DNA from: Mycolicibacterium fortuitum subsp. fortuitum
Lineage (GTDB): Bacteria > Actinomycetota > Actinomycetes > Mycobacteriales > Mycobacteriaceae
Direction: 5' to 3'
Assembly (NCBI RefSeq): GCF_022179545.1
Contig: NZ_AP025518.1
Span: forward strand, 5,332,001 to 5,396,000
DNA length: 64,000 nt
Position numbers and translations under genes: made by a program. Below, piece by piece: positions 52,443-62,042 of this stretch; the stretch's first letter is position 1, and each line of letters begins with the position of its first letter. Under the pieces are notes generated by a model. The model was given only the letters and a program-made list of their open reading frames with translations. It was not told where the DNA came from and searched no databases.

Positions 52443-52758
52443 GGCTGCCATTCCCCTCCACCACGAGCGACCGTGGTTGTACGCCGACACTGTGATCCGC
52501 GTACTTCCCGGTCGCTCGTGGTGTTTCGGGCGTCAGTGTGGGTGTAGTCCTGGGCACCTCGTCAAAGTTCTTGACGATCCTGGCAGGCATGCAGGGCCGG
52601 GTGGAGTAACCCGAGCCGACCTCGGCGCCCGCGTGTGTGGCAGTGCCGGACATCAGACCCCGCGCGAGTGTGCGGGAGTTGCAGACAAAATGAACCGCGA
52701 GCGTGCATGCCTACCTATGGACACGCACGCTCGCGGTGCGAAGAGAGACCGGAGAAGG
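52443..52758. other. 316-bp convergent intergenic region with two hairpins and an operator-like site
   Basis: Between the SulP and htpX stops lie two 13-bp inverted repeats: ACCACGAGCGACC (52460-52472) with GGTCGCTCGTGGT (52510-52522), and ACCGCGAGCGTGC (52694-52706) with GCACGCTCGCGGT (52725-52737). The second has an 18-bp loop and suits a terminator. Between them TCGTCAAAG-T-TCTTGACGA (52559-52577) resembles the operator sites at 56471 and 56562. No ORF here is convincing. Confidence 0.5.
52694..52737. terminator. Hairpin terminator downstream of htpX/SulP
   Basis: A perfect 13-bp stem (ACCGCGAGCGTGC with its complement) around an 18-bp loop sits between convergent stops at 52442 and 52759, 22 bp beyond the htpX end, and would serve htpX in particular. 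Confidence 0.6.
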
Positions 52759-53646
<888 letters not shown>

Positions 53647-53711
53647 CTAACAGGCAACTACTCGGCAACCATCGCTGATTAAACGCTCAGTTACCCCACG
53701 TGGTTCCGGAA

Positions 53712-54719
53712 TCAGCCGTGGCGGTTGACCGTGTAGTCCACGAGTGTGGCCAGCGCGTCGCGTCCCGGGCCCGCCGGAAGACTGGCCAGCTCGTCACGTG
53801 CCTGCGCGGCGTATTCGGCCACTGTCTTCTTGGCCTGCGCCATGCCGGCCGACCTTCGCAACAGGGCCAGCGCCTCGGCTACGTCCTCGTCCCGCTCGAC
53901 AGGCTTGGCCAGCAACTCGCGCAGCCGGTCGGAATCGGGCCCCGTCTCGCGCAGCGCGTACAACACCGGCAGGGTGTGCACGCCCTCGCGCAGGTCAGTA
54001 CCCGGAACCTTGCCCGACTCGTCGGGATCGCTGTCGATGTCGATGATGTCGTCGGAGATCTGGAACGCGGTGCCCACGATCCCGCCCAGCCGGTGCAGCC
54101 GCTCGACCTGATCGTCGTCGGCTCCCGAGAACGTCGCGCCGAACCGCCCCGAGGCTGCGATGAGGCACGCAGTCTTCTCGTAGACCACCTTCAGGTAGTG
54201 GTCGACGGAGTCGACATGCTCGGCCGCGCCGCGGGTCTCACGCATCTGGCCGGTCACCAGTTGGGCGAATGTGTCTGCAATCACACGCACCGCGTCGGGC
54301 CCGAGCCGCGAAACCAGCCGGGAAGCCGTGGCGAACAGGTAGTCGCCCGCAAGGATCGCGATGTTGTTGCCCCACCGGGCGTTGGCGCTCGGCGCCCCGC
54401 GGCGCATCTGAGCCTCGTCCATCACGTCGTCGTGATACAGCGTGGCCAGGTGCACGAGCTCGATGACCGCACCGGCGATCGCCACCTCAGGATCGTCGGG
54501 CCGGGGCCCCAGCGACGCTGCGAGCACGGTGAACAGCGGCCGGAACCGCTTGCCGCCGGCCTGAAACAGGTGCTGCACCGCCTCGGCCATGAGCTCGTCG
54601 GCTTTGCCCAGCTCGTCAGACATCAGTTGTTCGATCCTGGCGACGCTGTCCCGGACGTCGGCGGCGAACGCCGCGTCCCCGAAATCAACGCCTGCCACCA
54701 CAGTCGCTGGTGTCCTCAT
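53712..54719 (-). CDS. grcC1: Long-chain polyprenyl diphosphate synthase
   Basis: I start at ATG 54719 (MRTPATVVAGVDFGD); a longer frame through the antisense of menJ is not credible. The 335-residue protein is a trans-isoprenyl diphosphate synthase: GGKRFRPLF, the first aspartate-rich motif DDVMD (97-101), GDYLFATA and the second DDIIDID. It condenses isopentenyl diphosphate units onto an allylic primer; the likely product is the side chain of menaquinone. The menJ gene is divergent, 21 bp away. The symbol follows M. tuberculosis. Confidence 0.88.
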   Translation of the reverse strand: MRTPATVVAGVDFGDAAFAADVRDSVARIEQLMSDELGKADELMAEAVQHLFQAGGKRFRPLFTVLAASLGPRPDDPEVAIAGAVIELVHLATLYHDDVMDEAQMRRGAPSANARWGNNIAILAGDYLFATASRLVSRLGPDAVRVIADTFAQLVTGQMRETRGAAEHVDSVDHYLKVVYEKTACLIAASGRFGATFSGADDDQVERLHRLGGIVGTAFQISDDIIDIDSDPDESGKVPGTDLREGVHTLPVLYALRETGPDSDRLRELLAKPVERDEDVAEALALLRRSAGMAQAKKTVAEYAAQARDELASLPAGPGRDALATLVDYTVNRHG

Positions 54720-54740
54720 TCGTCCAACATACTGGGAGCA

Positions 54741-55961
54741 ATGGATATCAAGGCAGACGTGGTCGTCGTCGGCGCGGGACCGGCCGGGTCGGCGGCCGCC
54801 GCGTGGGCGGCTCGAGCCGGTCGTGACGTGCTGGTGGTCGACGCGGCCCAGTTCCCCCGGGACAAGGCGTGCGGCGACGGGCTGACGCCACGAGCAGTTG
54901 CCGAGCTGGAACGGCTCGGCATGGCTCCGTGGCTGGACACCCGCATCCGGCATCACGGCCTGCGGATGTCGGGGTTCGGCGCCGATGTCGAGGTGCGGTG
55001 GCCGGGGCCGTCGTTCCCGTCGACCGGAAGCGCGGTACCACGCACCGAACTCGACGACCGGATCCGCTCGGTGGCCGCCGACGACGGCGCCAAGATGCGG
55101 TTGGGCGCCAAGGCCGTTGGGGTCACCTACGGCTCGCGCGGACAGGTCGAGTCGGTACAGCTCGACGACGGCGCCACCATCGGGTGCACCGACTTGATCG
55201 TGGCCGACGGGGCCAGATCCACGTTGGGCCGCGTGCTGGGCCGCACCTGGCACAAGGAGACCGTCTATGGCACCGCCATCCGTGCCTACATCGCCACACC
55301 ACGCGCCGACGAGCCCTGGATCACCTCACATCTGGAGCTGCGCTCCCCCGAGGGTCAGGTGCTGCCCGGGTACGGCTGGATCTTCCCGCTGGGCAACGGC
55401 GAGGTGAACATCGGTGTGGGCGCGCTGGCCACCGCCAAACGCCCCGCTCACGCTGCCCTGCGGCAGCTGCTGTCGTACTACACCGACCTGCGCCGCGCGG
55501 AGTGGGGATTCTCCGGTGAGCCGCGCGCGGCGTTGTCCGCCCTGCTGCCGATGGGCGGCGCGGTGTCCGGGGTGGCCGGGCCGAACTGGATGCTGGTCGG
55601 TGATGCCGCGGCCTGCGTCAACCCGCTCAACGGCGAAGGCATCGACTACGGCCTGGAAACGGGCCGGCTGGCGGCCGACCTGCTGGGCTCAGGCGACTAT
55701 TCACACGCGTGGCCTGCGCTGCTACAGACCCATTACGCGCAAGGGTTCTCGATCGCCCGGCGGCTGGCCCTGCTGCTGACGCTGCCCCGGTTCCTGCCGG
55801 CCTCCGGCCCCATCGCGATCCGCTCGTCGTTCCTGATGAACATCGCCGTGCGGGTGATGGGCAACCTGGTCACCGAAGAAGACGACGATTGGATCGCGCG
55901 GGTGTGGCGCACCGCCGGGCTGGCCTCACGCCGACTGGATCAGCGCAAGCCGTTCAGCTGA
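54741..55961 (+). CDS. menJ: Menaquinone reductase MenJ (geranylgeranyl-reductase family)
   Basis: The 406-residue flavoprotein has the FAD-binding VVVVGAGPAGSAAAAWAA, the motif KACGDGLTPRAVAELERLG and the second FAD motif WMLVGDAAACVNPLNGEGIDYGLE. These identify the geranylgeranyl-reductase/MenJ group. In M. tuberculosis MenJ saturates one double bond of menaquinone, giving MK-9(II-H2). It is divergent from grcC1, whose product supplies the side chain, which supports this assignment. Its TGA (55959-55961) directly abuts the stop of the convergent tspO gene. Confidence 0.92.
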   Translation: MDIKADVVVVGAGPAGSAAAAWAARAGRDVLVVDAAQFPRDKACGDGLTPRAVAELERLGMAPWLDTRIRHHGLRMSGFGADVEVRWPGPSFPSTGSAVPRTELDDRIRSVAADDGAKMRLGAKAVGVTYGSRGQVESVQLDDGATIGCTDLIVADGARSTLGRVLGRTWHKETVYGTAIRAYIATPRADEPWITSHLELRSPEGQVLPGYGWIFPLGNGEVNIGVGALATAKRPAHAALRQLLSYYTDLRRAEWGFSGEPRAALSALLPMGGAVSGVAGPNWMLVGDAAACVNPLNGEGIDYGLETGRLAADLLGSGDYSHAWPALLQTHYAQGFSIARRLALLLTLPRFLPASGPIAIRSSFLMNIAVRVMGNLVTEEDDDWIARVWRTAGLASRRLDQRKPFS

Positions 55962-56444
55962 TCATTTGCGGTTGAGCATCCAGATCCGGGTCGACAGTGC
56001 CGTCGCGAAGGCGCACCACAGCGGATACGGCGTCAGGACCGCGCCGGGGGCGCCCTGAGCCTGTACCGCGCGACGGGTCAGGTCGGCACTGCTGGCGGTC
56101 AGAGCTGCGGCGGTGACGGCTGCGGCGCCGAGCCGCCGCTGCGAGAAGAACACCCACGACCATGCGGCGTTGACGGCGAGGTTGCCCGCCAGAGCCGCGG
56201 TGTAGGCGCGGGCCCGATCGTCACGGCCATCCGCGCGCAGACGGTCGATCGTGCGGGCCGACACCACCGCGATGCCGGTGTACAGGATCGGCCAGACGAT
56301 CGGAAAGGCTTGTCGCGGAGGCTGAAAGGACGGCTTGCGCAGTGACTCGTACCACGTCGACTGCGCGGGCCGGCTGGCCAGCCCGCCGACGAGCGCAGTG
56401 GTCAATGCCGCAGTGGCCGTCTTGGCGAGGGTGATCGGTCGCAT
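55962..56444 (-). CDS. TspO/MBR family membrane protein
   Basis: The 160-residue protein has about five spans and the TspO pattern: TWYESLRKPSFQPPRQAFPIVWPILY, then AWSWVFFSQRRLG. TspO/MBR proteins bind tetrapyrroles and sterol-like ligands in the membrane. It has longer ends than the roughly 155-residue core of bacterial members but keeps the conserved Trp and Tyr. It is divergent from the small HTH gene, and two palindromic sites lie between. ATG 56444. Confidence 0.85.
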   Translation of the reverse strand: MRPITLAKTATAALTTALVGGLASRPAQSTWYESLRKPSFQPPRQAFPIVWPILYTGIAVVSARTIDRLRADGRDDRARAYTAALAGNLAVNAAWSWVFFSQRRLGAAAVTAAALTASSADLTRRAVQAQGAPGAVLTPYPLWCAFATALSTRIWMLNRK

Positions 56445-56470
56445 GGCGTCTACATACCCAAATACGCCGG

Positions 56471-56487
56471 CGTCAAAAATCTTGACG
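56471..56487. promoter_or_regulatory. Palindromic operator candidate, copy 1
   Basis: CGTCAAAAATCTTGACG is symmetric with one mismatch pair and lies 27 bp upstream of the tspO start. It matches copy 2 at 56562-56580 closely and includes a TTGACG hexamer in each direction. Confidence 0.6.
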
Positions 56488-56561
56488 AAGTCGGCCAGGA
56501 CATGCCGCCTGCAGAGGCCAGGACGGCCGTCCGGTCTCCCGGCACATGGTGCCCGCCAAAA

Positions 56562-56580
56562 TCGTCAAAAATTTTGACGA
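56562..56580. promoter_or_regulatory. Perfect 19-bp palindromic operator candidate, copy 2
   Basis: TCGTCAAAAATTTTGACGA is perfectly symmetric around the central A. It lies 46 bp upstream of the small HTH gene. CATACT at 56614-56619 is a possible -10 for a leaderless transcript. Confidence 0.65.
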
Positions 56581-56625
56581 GAGGTCCCGGGCAAAGATGT
56601 CCCCGCCGGTCGGCATACTCCGGCC

Positions 56626-56952
56626 ATGGAAGGCACGAGCGAGCCGTGGTGGGTGAACGACCCTGAGCTCAAGGAATCCCTCCGACGCTCGCAAGAGCAG
56701 TTCGAGCGGGAGCTCGCCGCACACGAACCCGTTGCCGCCGACGACCCGACGGAAGCCGTTTGGGACCTCTCGATCGGCACCCGGGTTCACGCGCTGGGCC
56801 TTGCCCGTGATGATCTCGCCCGGGCCCAGGCCCGCTATGAGCGGGCGGTCCTCGCCGGCCGCCGGGCCGGTTTGTCGTGGGCCCAGATCGGCAGAGTGCT
56901 CGGAGTGTCAAAGCAAAGGCTGCACAGCAGATTCCGCGACATCACGGGGTAG
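56626..56952 (+). CDS. Small helix-turn-helix protein
   Basis: The 108-residue protein has a coiled, charged N-terminal half and a C-terminal HTH (about 75-105): RAGLSWAQIGRVLGVSKQRLHSRFRDITG. The HTH resembles that of sigma-70 region 4 or a LuxR/MarR-type recognition unit. It probably binds DNA as a dimer through its helical N-terminal part. The palindrome just upstream is the natural autoregulatory target, and the copy near tspO suggests it also controls that gene. No ligand domain is visible. Confidence 0.7.
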   Translation: MEGTSEPWWVNDPELKESLRRSQEQFERELAAHEPVAADDPTEAVWDLSIGTRVHALGLARDDLARAQARYERAVLAGRRAGLSWAQIGRVLGVSKQRLHSRFRDITG

Positions 56953-56953
56953 G

Positions 56954-57238
56954 TCAGCGGTACTCACACAGATAGGCGGTCTCGACCTCGACGCGCACCT
57001 GGAACTTGCTGTCTGCGGGCACCGTGAATTGTGTTCCGGCCGCGAAGGTTTCCCACTCCTGGCTACCGGGCAGCTTGACGGTCAGCGCACCGGAGACCAC
57101 CTGCATGATCTCAAGCTGGGAGGTACCGAACTCATAGGAGCCCACGGCCATGACGCCGACGGTGGCATTGCCCTCCGGCGTGGTGAAGGCGATCGACGCG
57201 ACGTCGCCGCCGAAATACTCGTTGACCTTGAACAACAT
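56954..57238 (-). CDS. ppnP: Pyrimidine/purine nucleoside phosphorylase PpnP
   Basis: I start at ATG 57238 ([20 protein letters not shown]), giving 94 residues, the exact length of E. coli PpnP (YaiE). [33 protein letters not shown] and [15 protein letters not shown] are characteristic of this cupin-like DUF1255 fold. It splits nucleosides such as uridine, adenosine and others to base and ribose-1-phosphate. The stop lies 1 bp from the end of the convergent HTH gene. Confidence 0.9.
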   Translation of the reverse strand: MLFKVNEYFGGDVASIAFTTPEGNATVGVMAVGSYEFGTSQLEIMQVVSGALTVKLPGSQEWETFAAGTQFTVPADSKFQVRVEVETAYLCEYR

Positions 57239-57295
57239 GGCTCCTTGATTCGGGTGAGCGGCCAGGATAGCCGGGCGCAGCACAGCCGCCGCGAG

Positions 57296-58231
57296 CTACA
57301 CCACGTACTTGAGCACGCCGAGCATCGCATTCTCGTCCGCCGGCTCGCCGATGCACCGCTGCAGCCCGGCCAGCACCGCCGACCTGTCCATCCCGGTGCC
57401 GATCAACACCAACTCGGTGCCACCCGCACCCCGCTTCTCGAAGCGCAGGGAGCTCCCGACCAACTGAACCAGGAAGCGCTGAGCGCCGAAGCCGACAAAA
57501 CCTTTGGCGCGGTACAGCCCTTGCGGACGGTCCCGCAGAAACTCCATGAACCGACGAGGGTTGACCTGGGCGTCGGTGATGAACTCGATGCTCTGGTACT
57601 CCGGATGATCGTGATCGTGCTCTTCGCGCAGCAACTCATCGAAGGACAGTTGGGCCTGCGGCGCCCGCGGCGGGGGCGGGTCGATCAACAGCTCTGGGTC
57701 GATGTTGGCGAAGTCGGTGGGCAGCACCGGAACCCGAGGACTGTCCGCACGGATTCGCGCGAGCAGGCCGTCGAGGTCGGCGCACGAGGACGCTTTGTTG
57801 AGCACCACCAGATCGGCGACCCGCAGTCCGTGACCTAGTTCGGGCTGCAGACCGTCGACCACCAGGACCAGGCCCGCGTAGTGGAAGCGGGGATCGTCGG
57901 CGGTGACGATCGTGCGGGCCAGAGCGGCCGGTTCGGCCACGCCGCTGGCCTCGACCACGATCAGGTCCAGTCGGGGTTTGACGGCAGCCAGCTTGGCCAG
58001 CATCTCCCCGGCCTCCTCTGCGTCGACCGCACAGCAGATGCAGCCGTTGGACAGTGACGCCATCGCGTCGACCTGGCCGGCCACGAGCATGGCGTCGATG
58101 TTGACCGCGCCGAAATCGTTGACGAGCGCCCCGATCCGGACGCCTCGGCTGTTACGCAGCAGATGATTGAGCAGCGTGGTCTTTCCGGCGCCGAGGTGAC
58201 CGGCGACCGCCAGCACAGGTACCGATGTCAC
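57296..58231 (-). CDS. CobW/YjiA-family GTP-binding metallochaperone
   Basis: The 311-residue protein starts at GTG 58231 and has GHLGAGKTTLLNHLL (Walker A), VEASGVAEPAAL (Walker B region), LNKASSCAD and the family signature NGCICC with the metal-binding cysteines. A C-terminal CobW_C domain (about 215-311) follows, preceded by a His/Glu-rich linker EEHDHDHPEYQ. G3E-family GTPases deliver zinc or other metals to target proteins. A Zur-box-like site 20 bp upstream supports a zinc-related role and expression when zinc is scarce. Confidence 0.85.
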   Translation of the reverse strand: MTSVPVLAVAGHLGAGKTTLLNHLLRNSRGVRIGALVNDFGAVNIDAMLVAGQVDAMASLSNGCICCAVDAEEAGEMLAKLAAVKPRLDLIVVEASGVAEPAALARTIVTADDPRFHYAGLVLVVDGLQPELGHGLRVADLVVLNKASSCADLDGLLARIRADSPRVPVLPTDFANIDPELLIDPPPPRAPQAQLSFDELLREEHDHDHPEYQSIEFITDAQVNPRRFMEFLRDRPQGLYRAKGFVGFGAQRFLVQLVGSSLRFEKRGAGGTELVLIGTGMDRSAVLAGLQRCIGEPADENAMLGVLKYVV

Positions 58232-58250
58232 CGGGCCATCGTAGGGTTAT

Positions 58251-58265
58251 TGAGAATGGTTTTCA
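58251..58265. promoter_or_regulatory. Zur-box-like palindrome upstream of the CobW gene
   Basis: TGAGAATGGTTTTCA agrees with the remembered actinobacterial Zur-box form TGAnAATnATTnTCA except one position. It lies 20 bp before the GTG of the CobW gene, where Zur would block transcription at high zinc. Confidence 0.6.
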
Positions 58266-58274
58266 CATGACGGG

Positions 58275-60059
58275 TCAGGTTGGCCAGCGCGCGTCGACGA
58301 TGTCCAGCGCGTGGGGCAGCTTGGCCCGGTACCGCGCCTTGTCGGCGGCCTTGAACGGCGCCCACCACGGCGCCTGGAACAACTCGACGATCTTGACCTT
58401 CGGTCCCGCATATCCCGACGCCATCAACACCCCGTTGGCGGCGTAGCGGCCGCCTTCGTTGGCACCCTCCATGGTTGTGACGTTCTGGTCGGTCTTGATC
58501 CACTCGCCGGCCAGAAAGAAGTTGTCGATGCCCGTGACGGCCTCGGGCCTGCGCGCCCACGAACCTGGGTCCTGGATGAACAGCGGCTCGTCGTTGCGCA
58601 CGTTGGGGGTCCCGGAGTCGATGATCGCCGGGTCCAGGAACCAGGAATGCAGCATCCTGTCTGTCAGCACGATGCTGGTGTCGTTGAGGTGCGCCTTGAT
58701 CTGCGCCCAGGCCTCGGCGGCGATCTGTGGTGGCGTGCACTGCCGGGCGCTGAGGCCGTTGAAGTTTCCCGGGGTGCTCCAGTCCGAAAGGATCGCCGAC
58801 AGACAGTCTTTGACCGTTCCGTCGCCGTAGGAGGTCAGGGGTCGCTTCCAGAACTGGGCCTCACTGATCGACGTGAGGCCCCAGCCCGAGTCGACGTAGT
58901 TGACGTGGCCCTTGGTGACGTCGACGCGTTCGCGAAGGAAGAACATCAGACCGTTCATCCACTCGGTGCGTAGCGCGCGCACCGCGGCCAGCTTGGGATC
59001 GGCGGCGATGACATCGGACGTGAGCACCGCCGCCAGCTTCTCGCAGGGCACCGCGGAGATGTACCAGTCGGCCACCACAGATTGGGCAACGCCGTTGCCG
59101 TCCACGACGGTCGCCGAGGCGATGTGCCGGCCGTTCGGGGTCAGCCGCGCCAGCGCCTGCCCGAGCCGGAAGGTCACTCCCAGTGACTGCAGGTGCGCCA
59201 CCCAGGGATCGATCCACTGCAGGCTGGTCGGCCCGTTGAGCACCCGGTCGAACCCCTTGTTGTCGATGTCGTTGCCCAACAGCAGGATCGACCACACCGA
59301 AGCCTCACCTACCAGTCCGATCGAGTGCGCGCTGGCGTCCTTGGACTTGGACGCGGCCAGGTTCCGGATGATGCCGTCGGCCAGGTACCGGTTGTACTCC
59401 TTCGACTTCGTGTCGGCGCCGATGTAGCGCTCCCAGGTCATGTTGTCCCACTGGCCGAGCTTGCGCTCGTCGCAGCTGGTCACGTAGACCGCGAGTTTCT
59501 GCGCGGCGTACACCGCCTCCAATGGAGGCAACCGGAACAACGTCTGGAACACCGCAGCCACCGACTCTGTGAACGCCTTCGGCGTGATCGGGTTGGGCAA
59601 CGTCGGGATCGGAAAGGGCAGCGGGATGGTCAGATCCGCCCGCCCCAGCCCGGAGTGAAGGTAGGACGTGGCCCGGGTCAGGTTCTGCCAGACCCCGAAG
59701 GTGTTGCCGGCGAACGGGATACGTCGCATGGTGTCGGTGACATTGCGGTAGAACCCCGGGAAGAACCGGAAGCCGTGTTCGGCCGGTAGCGGGCTACCCG
59801 AGGGCGATGGCGCCGCGATGGACCGAGCCTTGCCGCCCAACGCTTTTCGCTCGAACACCGTGACCCGGTACCCGCGCTCAGCCAGTTCGTGTGCGGCAGT
59901 CAGGCCCGCGACCCCGGCACCGAATATCGCGACGGTCGATCCGGGAGCCGCACGCGCGGCTCCCGGACTGCTCAACGCCGCCGCGGCCACTCCCGCCGAA
60001 GCAGTTCCGGCCAGAAACGACCGACGTGTGATCTGACGTTCCCCAACCCCACCCGACAT
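58275..60059 (-). CDS. Tat-exported phytoene-desaturase-like FAD oxidoreductase
   Basis: I start at ATG 60059 (MSGGVGERQ) behind GAGGTGGG. The 594-residue protein has a twin-arginine signal (TRRSFLAGTASAGVAAAALS), then the FAD motif VAIFGAGVAGLTAAHELAERGYRVTVFERKALGGKARS. The C-terminal signature NFFLAGEWIKTDQNVTTMEGANEGGRYAANGVL fits the phytoene desaturase / hydroxysqualene dehydroxylase group. The Tat signal implies that the folded, FAD-loaded enzyme works outside the membrane, unusual for carotenoid desaturases. The substrate is unknown; a lipid or isoprenoid of the envelope is plausible. Confidence 0.82.
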   Translation of the reverse strand: MSGGVGERQITRRSFLAGTASAGVAAAALSSPGAARAAPGSTVAIFGAGVAGLTAAHELAERGYRVTVFERKALGGKARSIAAPSPSGSPLPAEHGFRFFPGFYRNVTDTMRRIPFAGNTFGVWQNLTRATSYLHSGLGRADLTIPLPFPIPTLPNPITPKAFTESVAAVFQTLFRLPPLEAVYAAQKLAVYVTSCDERKLGQWDNMTWERYIGADTKSKEYNRYLADGIIRNLAASKSKDASAHSIGLVGEASVWSILLLGNDIDNKGFDRVLNGPTSLQWIDPWVAHLQSLGVTFRLGQALARLTPNGRHIASATVVDGNGVAQSVVADWYISAVPCEKLAAVLTSDVIAADPKLAAVRALRTEWMNGLMFFLRERVDVTKGHVNYVDSGWGLTSISEAQFWKRPLTSYGDGTVKDCLSAILSDWSTPGNFNGLSARQCTPPQIAAEAWAQIKAHLNDTSIVLTDRMLHSWFLDPAIIDSGTPNVRNDEPLFIQDPGSWARRPEAVTGIDNFFLAGEWIKTDQNVTTMEGANEGGRYAANGVLMASGYAGPKVKIVELFQAPWWAPFKAADKARYRAKLPHALDIVDARWPT

Positions 60060-60232
60060 ACCGACACCCACCTCAGCTCGGCAACCCCTGTGGGCGATAA
60101 GTTAACGGCGATTCTCCGGCGGTCTGTCGCGACACGCCGATCTGAATCACCCCATATGCTTTGCGATCACTGGATCACATCAAGCTGAATCGAACCACTA
60201 CAAACCGCATGACAAAGCCCTCGAAGCTCGAG

Positions 60233-60282
60233 AATGATCATTCACTTAATTCTTGCGGTGGTGTCACAAAATGTGACATGCT
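60233..60282 (+). promoter_or_regulatory. Putative operator and promoter upstream of mce operon 2
   Basis: AATGATCATTCACTTA (60233-60248) contains a perfect GAATGATCATTC palindrome from 60232 and matches the site before mce operon 1 in 15 of 16 bases. TTGCGG (60253-60258) and CATGCT (60277-60282) are 18 bp apart as possible -35 and -10. TGTCACAAAATGTGACA at 60262-60278 is a further symmetric element between them. The remaining part of the 300-bp gap (60060-60375) shows no gene. Confidence 0.4.
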
Positions 60283-60375
60283 CCACAGGCGACCGGGGGG
60301 TCGAAATGTGCCCAGCACAGCCGGTGGACACCGGCCGGCCCCGCGCATGCCACGACAAGGCGGGGAAGGAACTCG

Positions 60376-61188
60376 ATGACCTACGAGCTACCAGCGTCCA
60401 AGGGCCCCGTTCGGGACGTCCTGGTCCAGGGCGGCTACGTGCTCGGCTTCTCGGTTCAGGCGCTGGTCAGCGTCGTCACCGCAGTGATTCGCCGGCGCCT
60501 GGTGCTCGACGAGGTCGTCAACCAGACCTTGTTCATCGGGCGAGTCTGCACGGGCCCGGCCCTGCTGCTGATGATGCCGATCGGGGTCTTCATCGCCGTG
60601 TCTGTCGGTGAGCTGGCCGGGCGTATCGGCGCCGGCGGTTACTCGGGCGCCGTGGTGGCCTTCATCATCGTCGGCCAGGCCGCGGCCCTGGTGTGCGCGT
60701 TGATGATGGCCGGCGTTGCCGGTTCGGCCATCTGCACCGACCTGGGATCGCGCACCATCCGTGAGGAGATCGACGCGATGGAAGTCATGGGGCTGGACGT
60801 GATCGAGCGCCTCGTCGCGCCACGCCTGGTCGCCGCCGTCATCGTGGCGCTGGCCCTGTGCTCGATCGTCACCTTCGGCGGCGTGATGGCGTGCTACCTC
60901 TACCACATCAGTGTCCAGCATCTGCCCGCCGGAACGTTCCTGGCCACGTTCAGCCAGTACGGGCAGGTGTCGGACTTCGTTATGGCACTGATCAAATCGT
61001 CGGTGTTCGGGCTCACCGCCACCCTGGTCGCCACCTTCAAGGGGCTGCACACCAAGGGCGGCGCCGGCGGCGTGGCGAATGCGGTGAACGAGGCCGTCGT
61101 GCTGGCCTTCGCACTGGTCTTCATCCTCAACACCACCATGTCGGCGCTGTACACCGTGGTGGTGCCGGCCGTGGGCAGCTACCGATGA
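60376..61188 (+). CDS. YrbEA permease, first gene of mce operon 2
   Basis: The 270-residue protein is an MlaE-family permease: DLGSRTIREEIDAMEVMGLDVIERLVAPRL, a GVMACYLYHISVQHLPAGTF segment and GGAGGVANAVNEAVVLAF. It starts at ATG 60376 behind GGAAGGAAC. With YrbEB it forms the membrane core of the second Mce importer. The sequence is distinct from the first operon's YrbEA, so this is not a recent copy. Its stop overlaps the start of yrbEB by four bases. Confidence 0.92.
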   Translation: MTYELPASKGPVRDVLVQGGYVLGFSVQALVSVVTAVIRRRLVLDEVVNQTLFIGRVCTGPALLLMMPIGVFIAVSVGELAGRIGAGGYSGAVVAFIIVGQAAALVCALMMAGVAGSAICTDLGSRTIREEIDAMEVMGLDVIERLVAPRLVAAVIVALALCSIVTFGGVMACYLYHISVQHLPAGTFLATFSQYGQVSDFVMALIKSSVFGLTATLVATFKGLHTKGGAGGVANAVNEAVVLAFALVFILNTTMSALYTVVVPAVGSYR

Positions 61189-62042
61189 CCGCGGTCACCA
61201 GCGGGGTTGCCCTGTACCGGATCTCGCGACCCGCAGTCGCCGGGTTCGACGCGCTCGTGGTGGCCGGGCAGCACGTCACGTTCTACGCGAAAGTCCTCGC
61301 CTCCCTGCCGTATGCCCTGGTGCGCTATCGCAAGCACACCCTCGGCCAGATCGGTGAGGTCACCTTCGGCACCAGCTCGCTGCTCTCCGGCGGCGGCACC
61401 ATCGGCATCGTGTTCGCCATGTCTCTGGCCGCGGCCATGATGCTCGGAGTCGAGACCCAGCGCGGCCTTGACCTGGTCGGCATGAACACGCTGTCGGGCA
61501 TGCTGGCCGCGATCGCCAACACCCGCGAACTGGCACCCGTCGTGGTGGCAATCGCGTTGGCTGCCAAGGTCGGAACGGGCTTCACGGCCCAGATCGGAGC
61601 GATGCGCATCTCCGACGAGATCGACGCACTCGACGCCATGGCACTGCGGTCGATCCCCTACCTGGTCGGCACCCGCGTGCTGGCCTCGGTGGTCTGCGTC
61701 ATCCCGATCTACATGATCGGCCTGCTGGCCAGCTACCTGTCCACCCGGACCGTGGTGGTGATCTTCAACGGCGCCTCCCCCGGCACGTACGACTACTTCT
61801 TCCATCTGGCCCTCGGCCCCCAGGACCTGCTCTATTCGGGAATCAAGGCCGTCGTCTTCGCGATCGTCGTGGCCCTGGTGCACTGCACCTACGGCTACTT
61901 CGCCTCGGGCGGGCCCGCCGGGGTGGGACAGGCCGCCGGGCGTGCGTTGCGCACCGCGATCCTGGCAGTCGGCATCCTCGACGTGCTGCTCACCTTCGCC
62001 TTGTGGGGCCTGGTCCCCGAGATCCCCGGGATGGGAATGTGA
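61185..62042 (+). CDS. YrbEB permease of mce operon 2
   Basis: The 285-residue protein has the YrbEB pattern: NTRELAPVVVAIALAAKVGTGFTAQIGAMRISDEIDALD and GGPAGVGQAAGRALR. ATG 61185 overlaps the yrbEA stop (ATGA), and its own TGA overlaps the GTG of the next mce gene, giving translational coupling throughout. It is the partner subunit of the inner-membrane permease. Confidence 0.92.
   Translation: MTAVTSGVALYRISRPAVAGFDALVVAGQHVTFYAKVLASLPYALVRYRKHTLGQIGEVTFGTSSLLSGGGTIGIVFAMSLAAAMMLGVETQRGLDLVGMNTLSGMLAAIANTRELAPVVVAIALAAKVGTGFTAQIGAMRISDEIDALDAMALRSIPYLVGTRVLASVVCVIPIYMIGLLASYLSTRTVVVIFNGASPGTYDYFFHLALGPQDLLYSGIKAVVFAIVVALVHCTYGYFASGGPAGVGQAAGRALRTAILAVGILDVLLTFALWGLVPEIPGMGM

Noticed and set aside
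60262..60278. TGTCACAAAATGTGACA as a CRP site
   Set aside because: The half-sites are inverted relative to the CRP order TGTGA...TCACA and the spacing is three, not six; retained only as a symmetric element.
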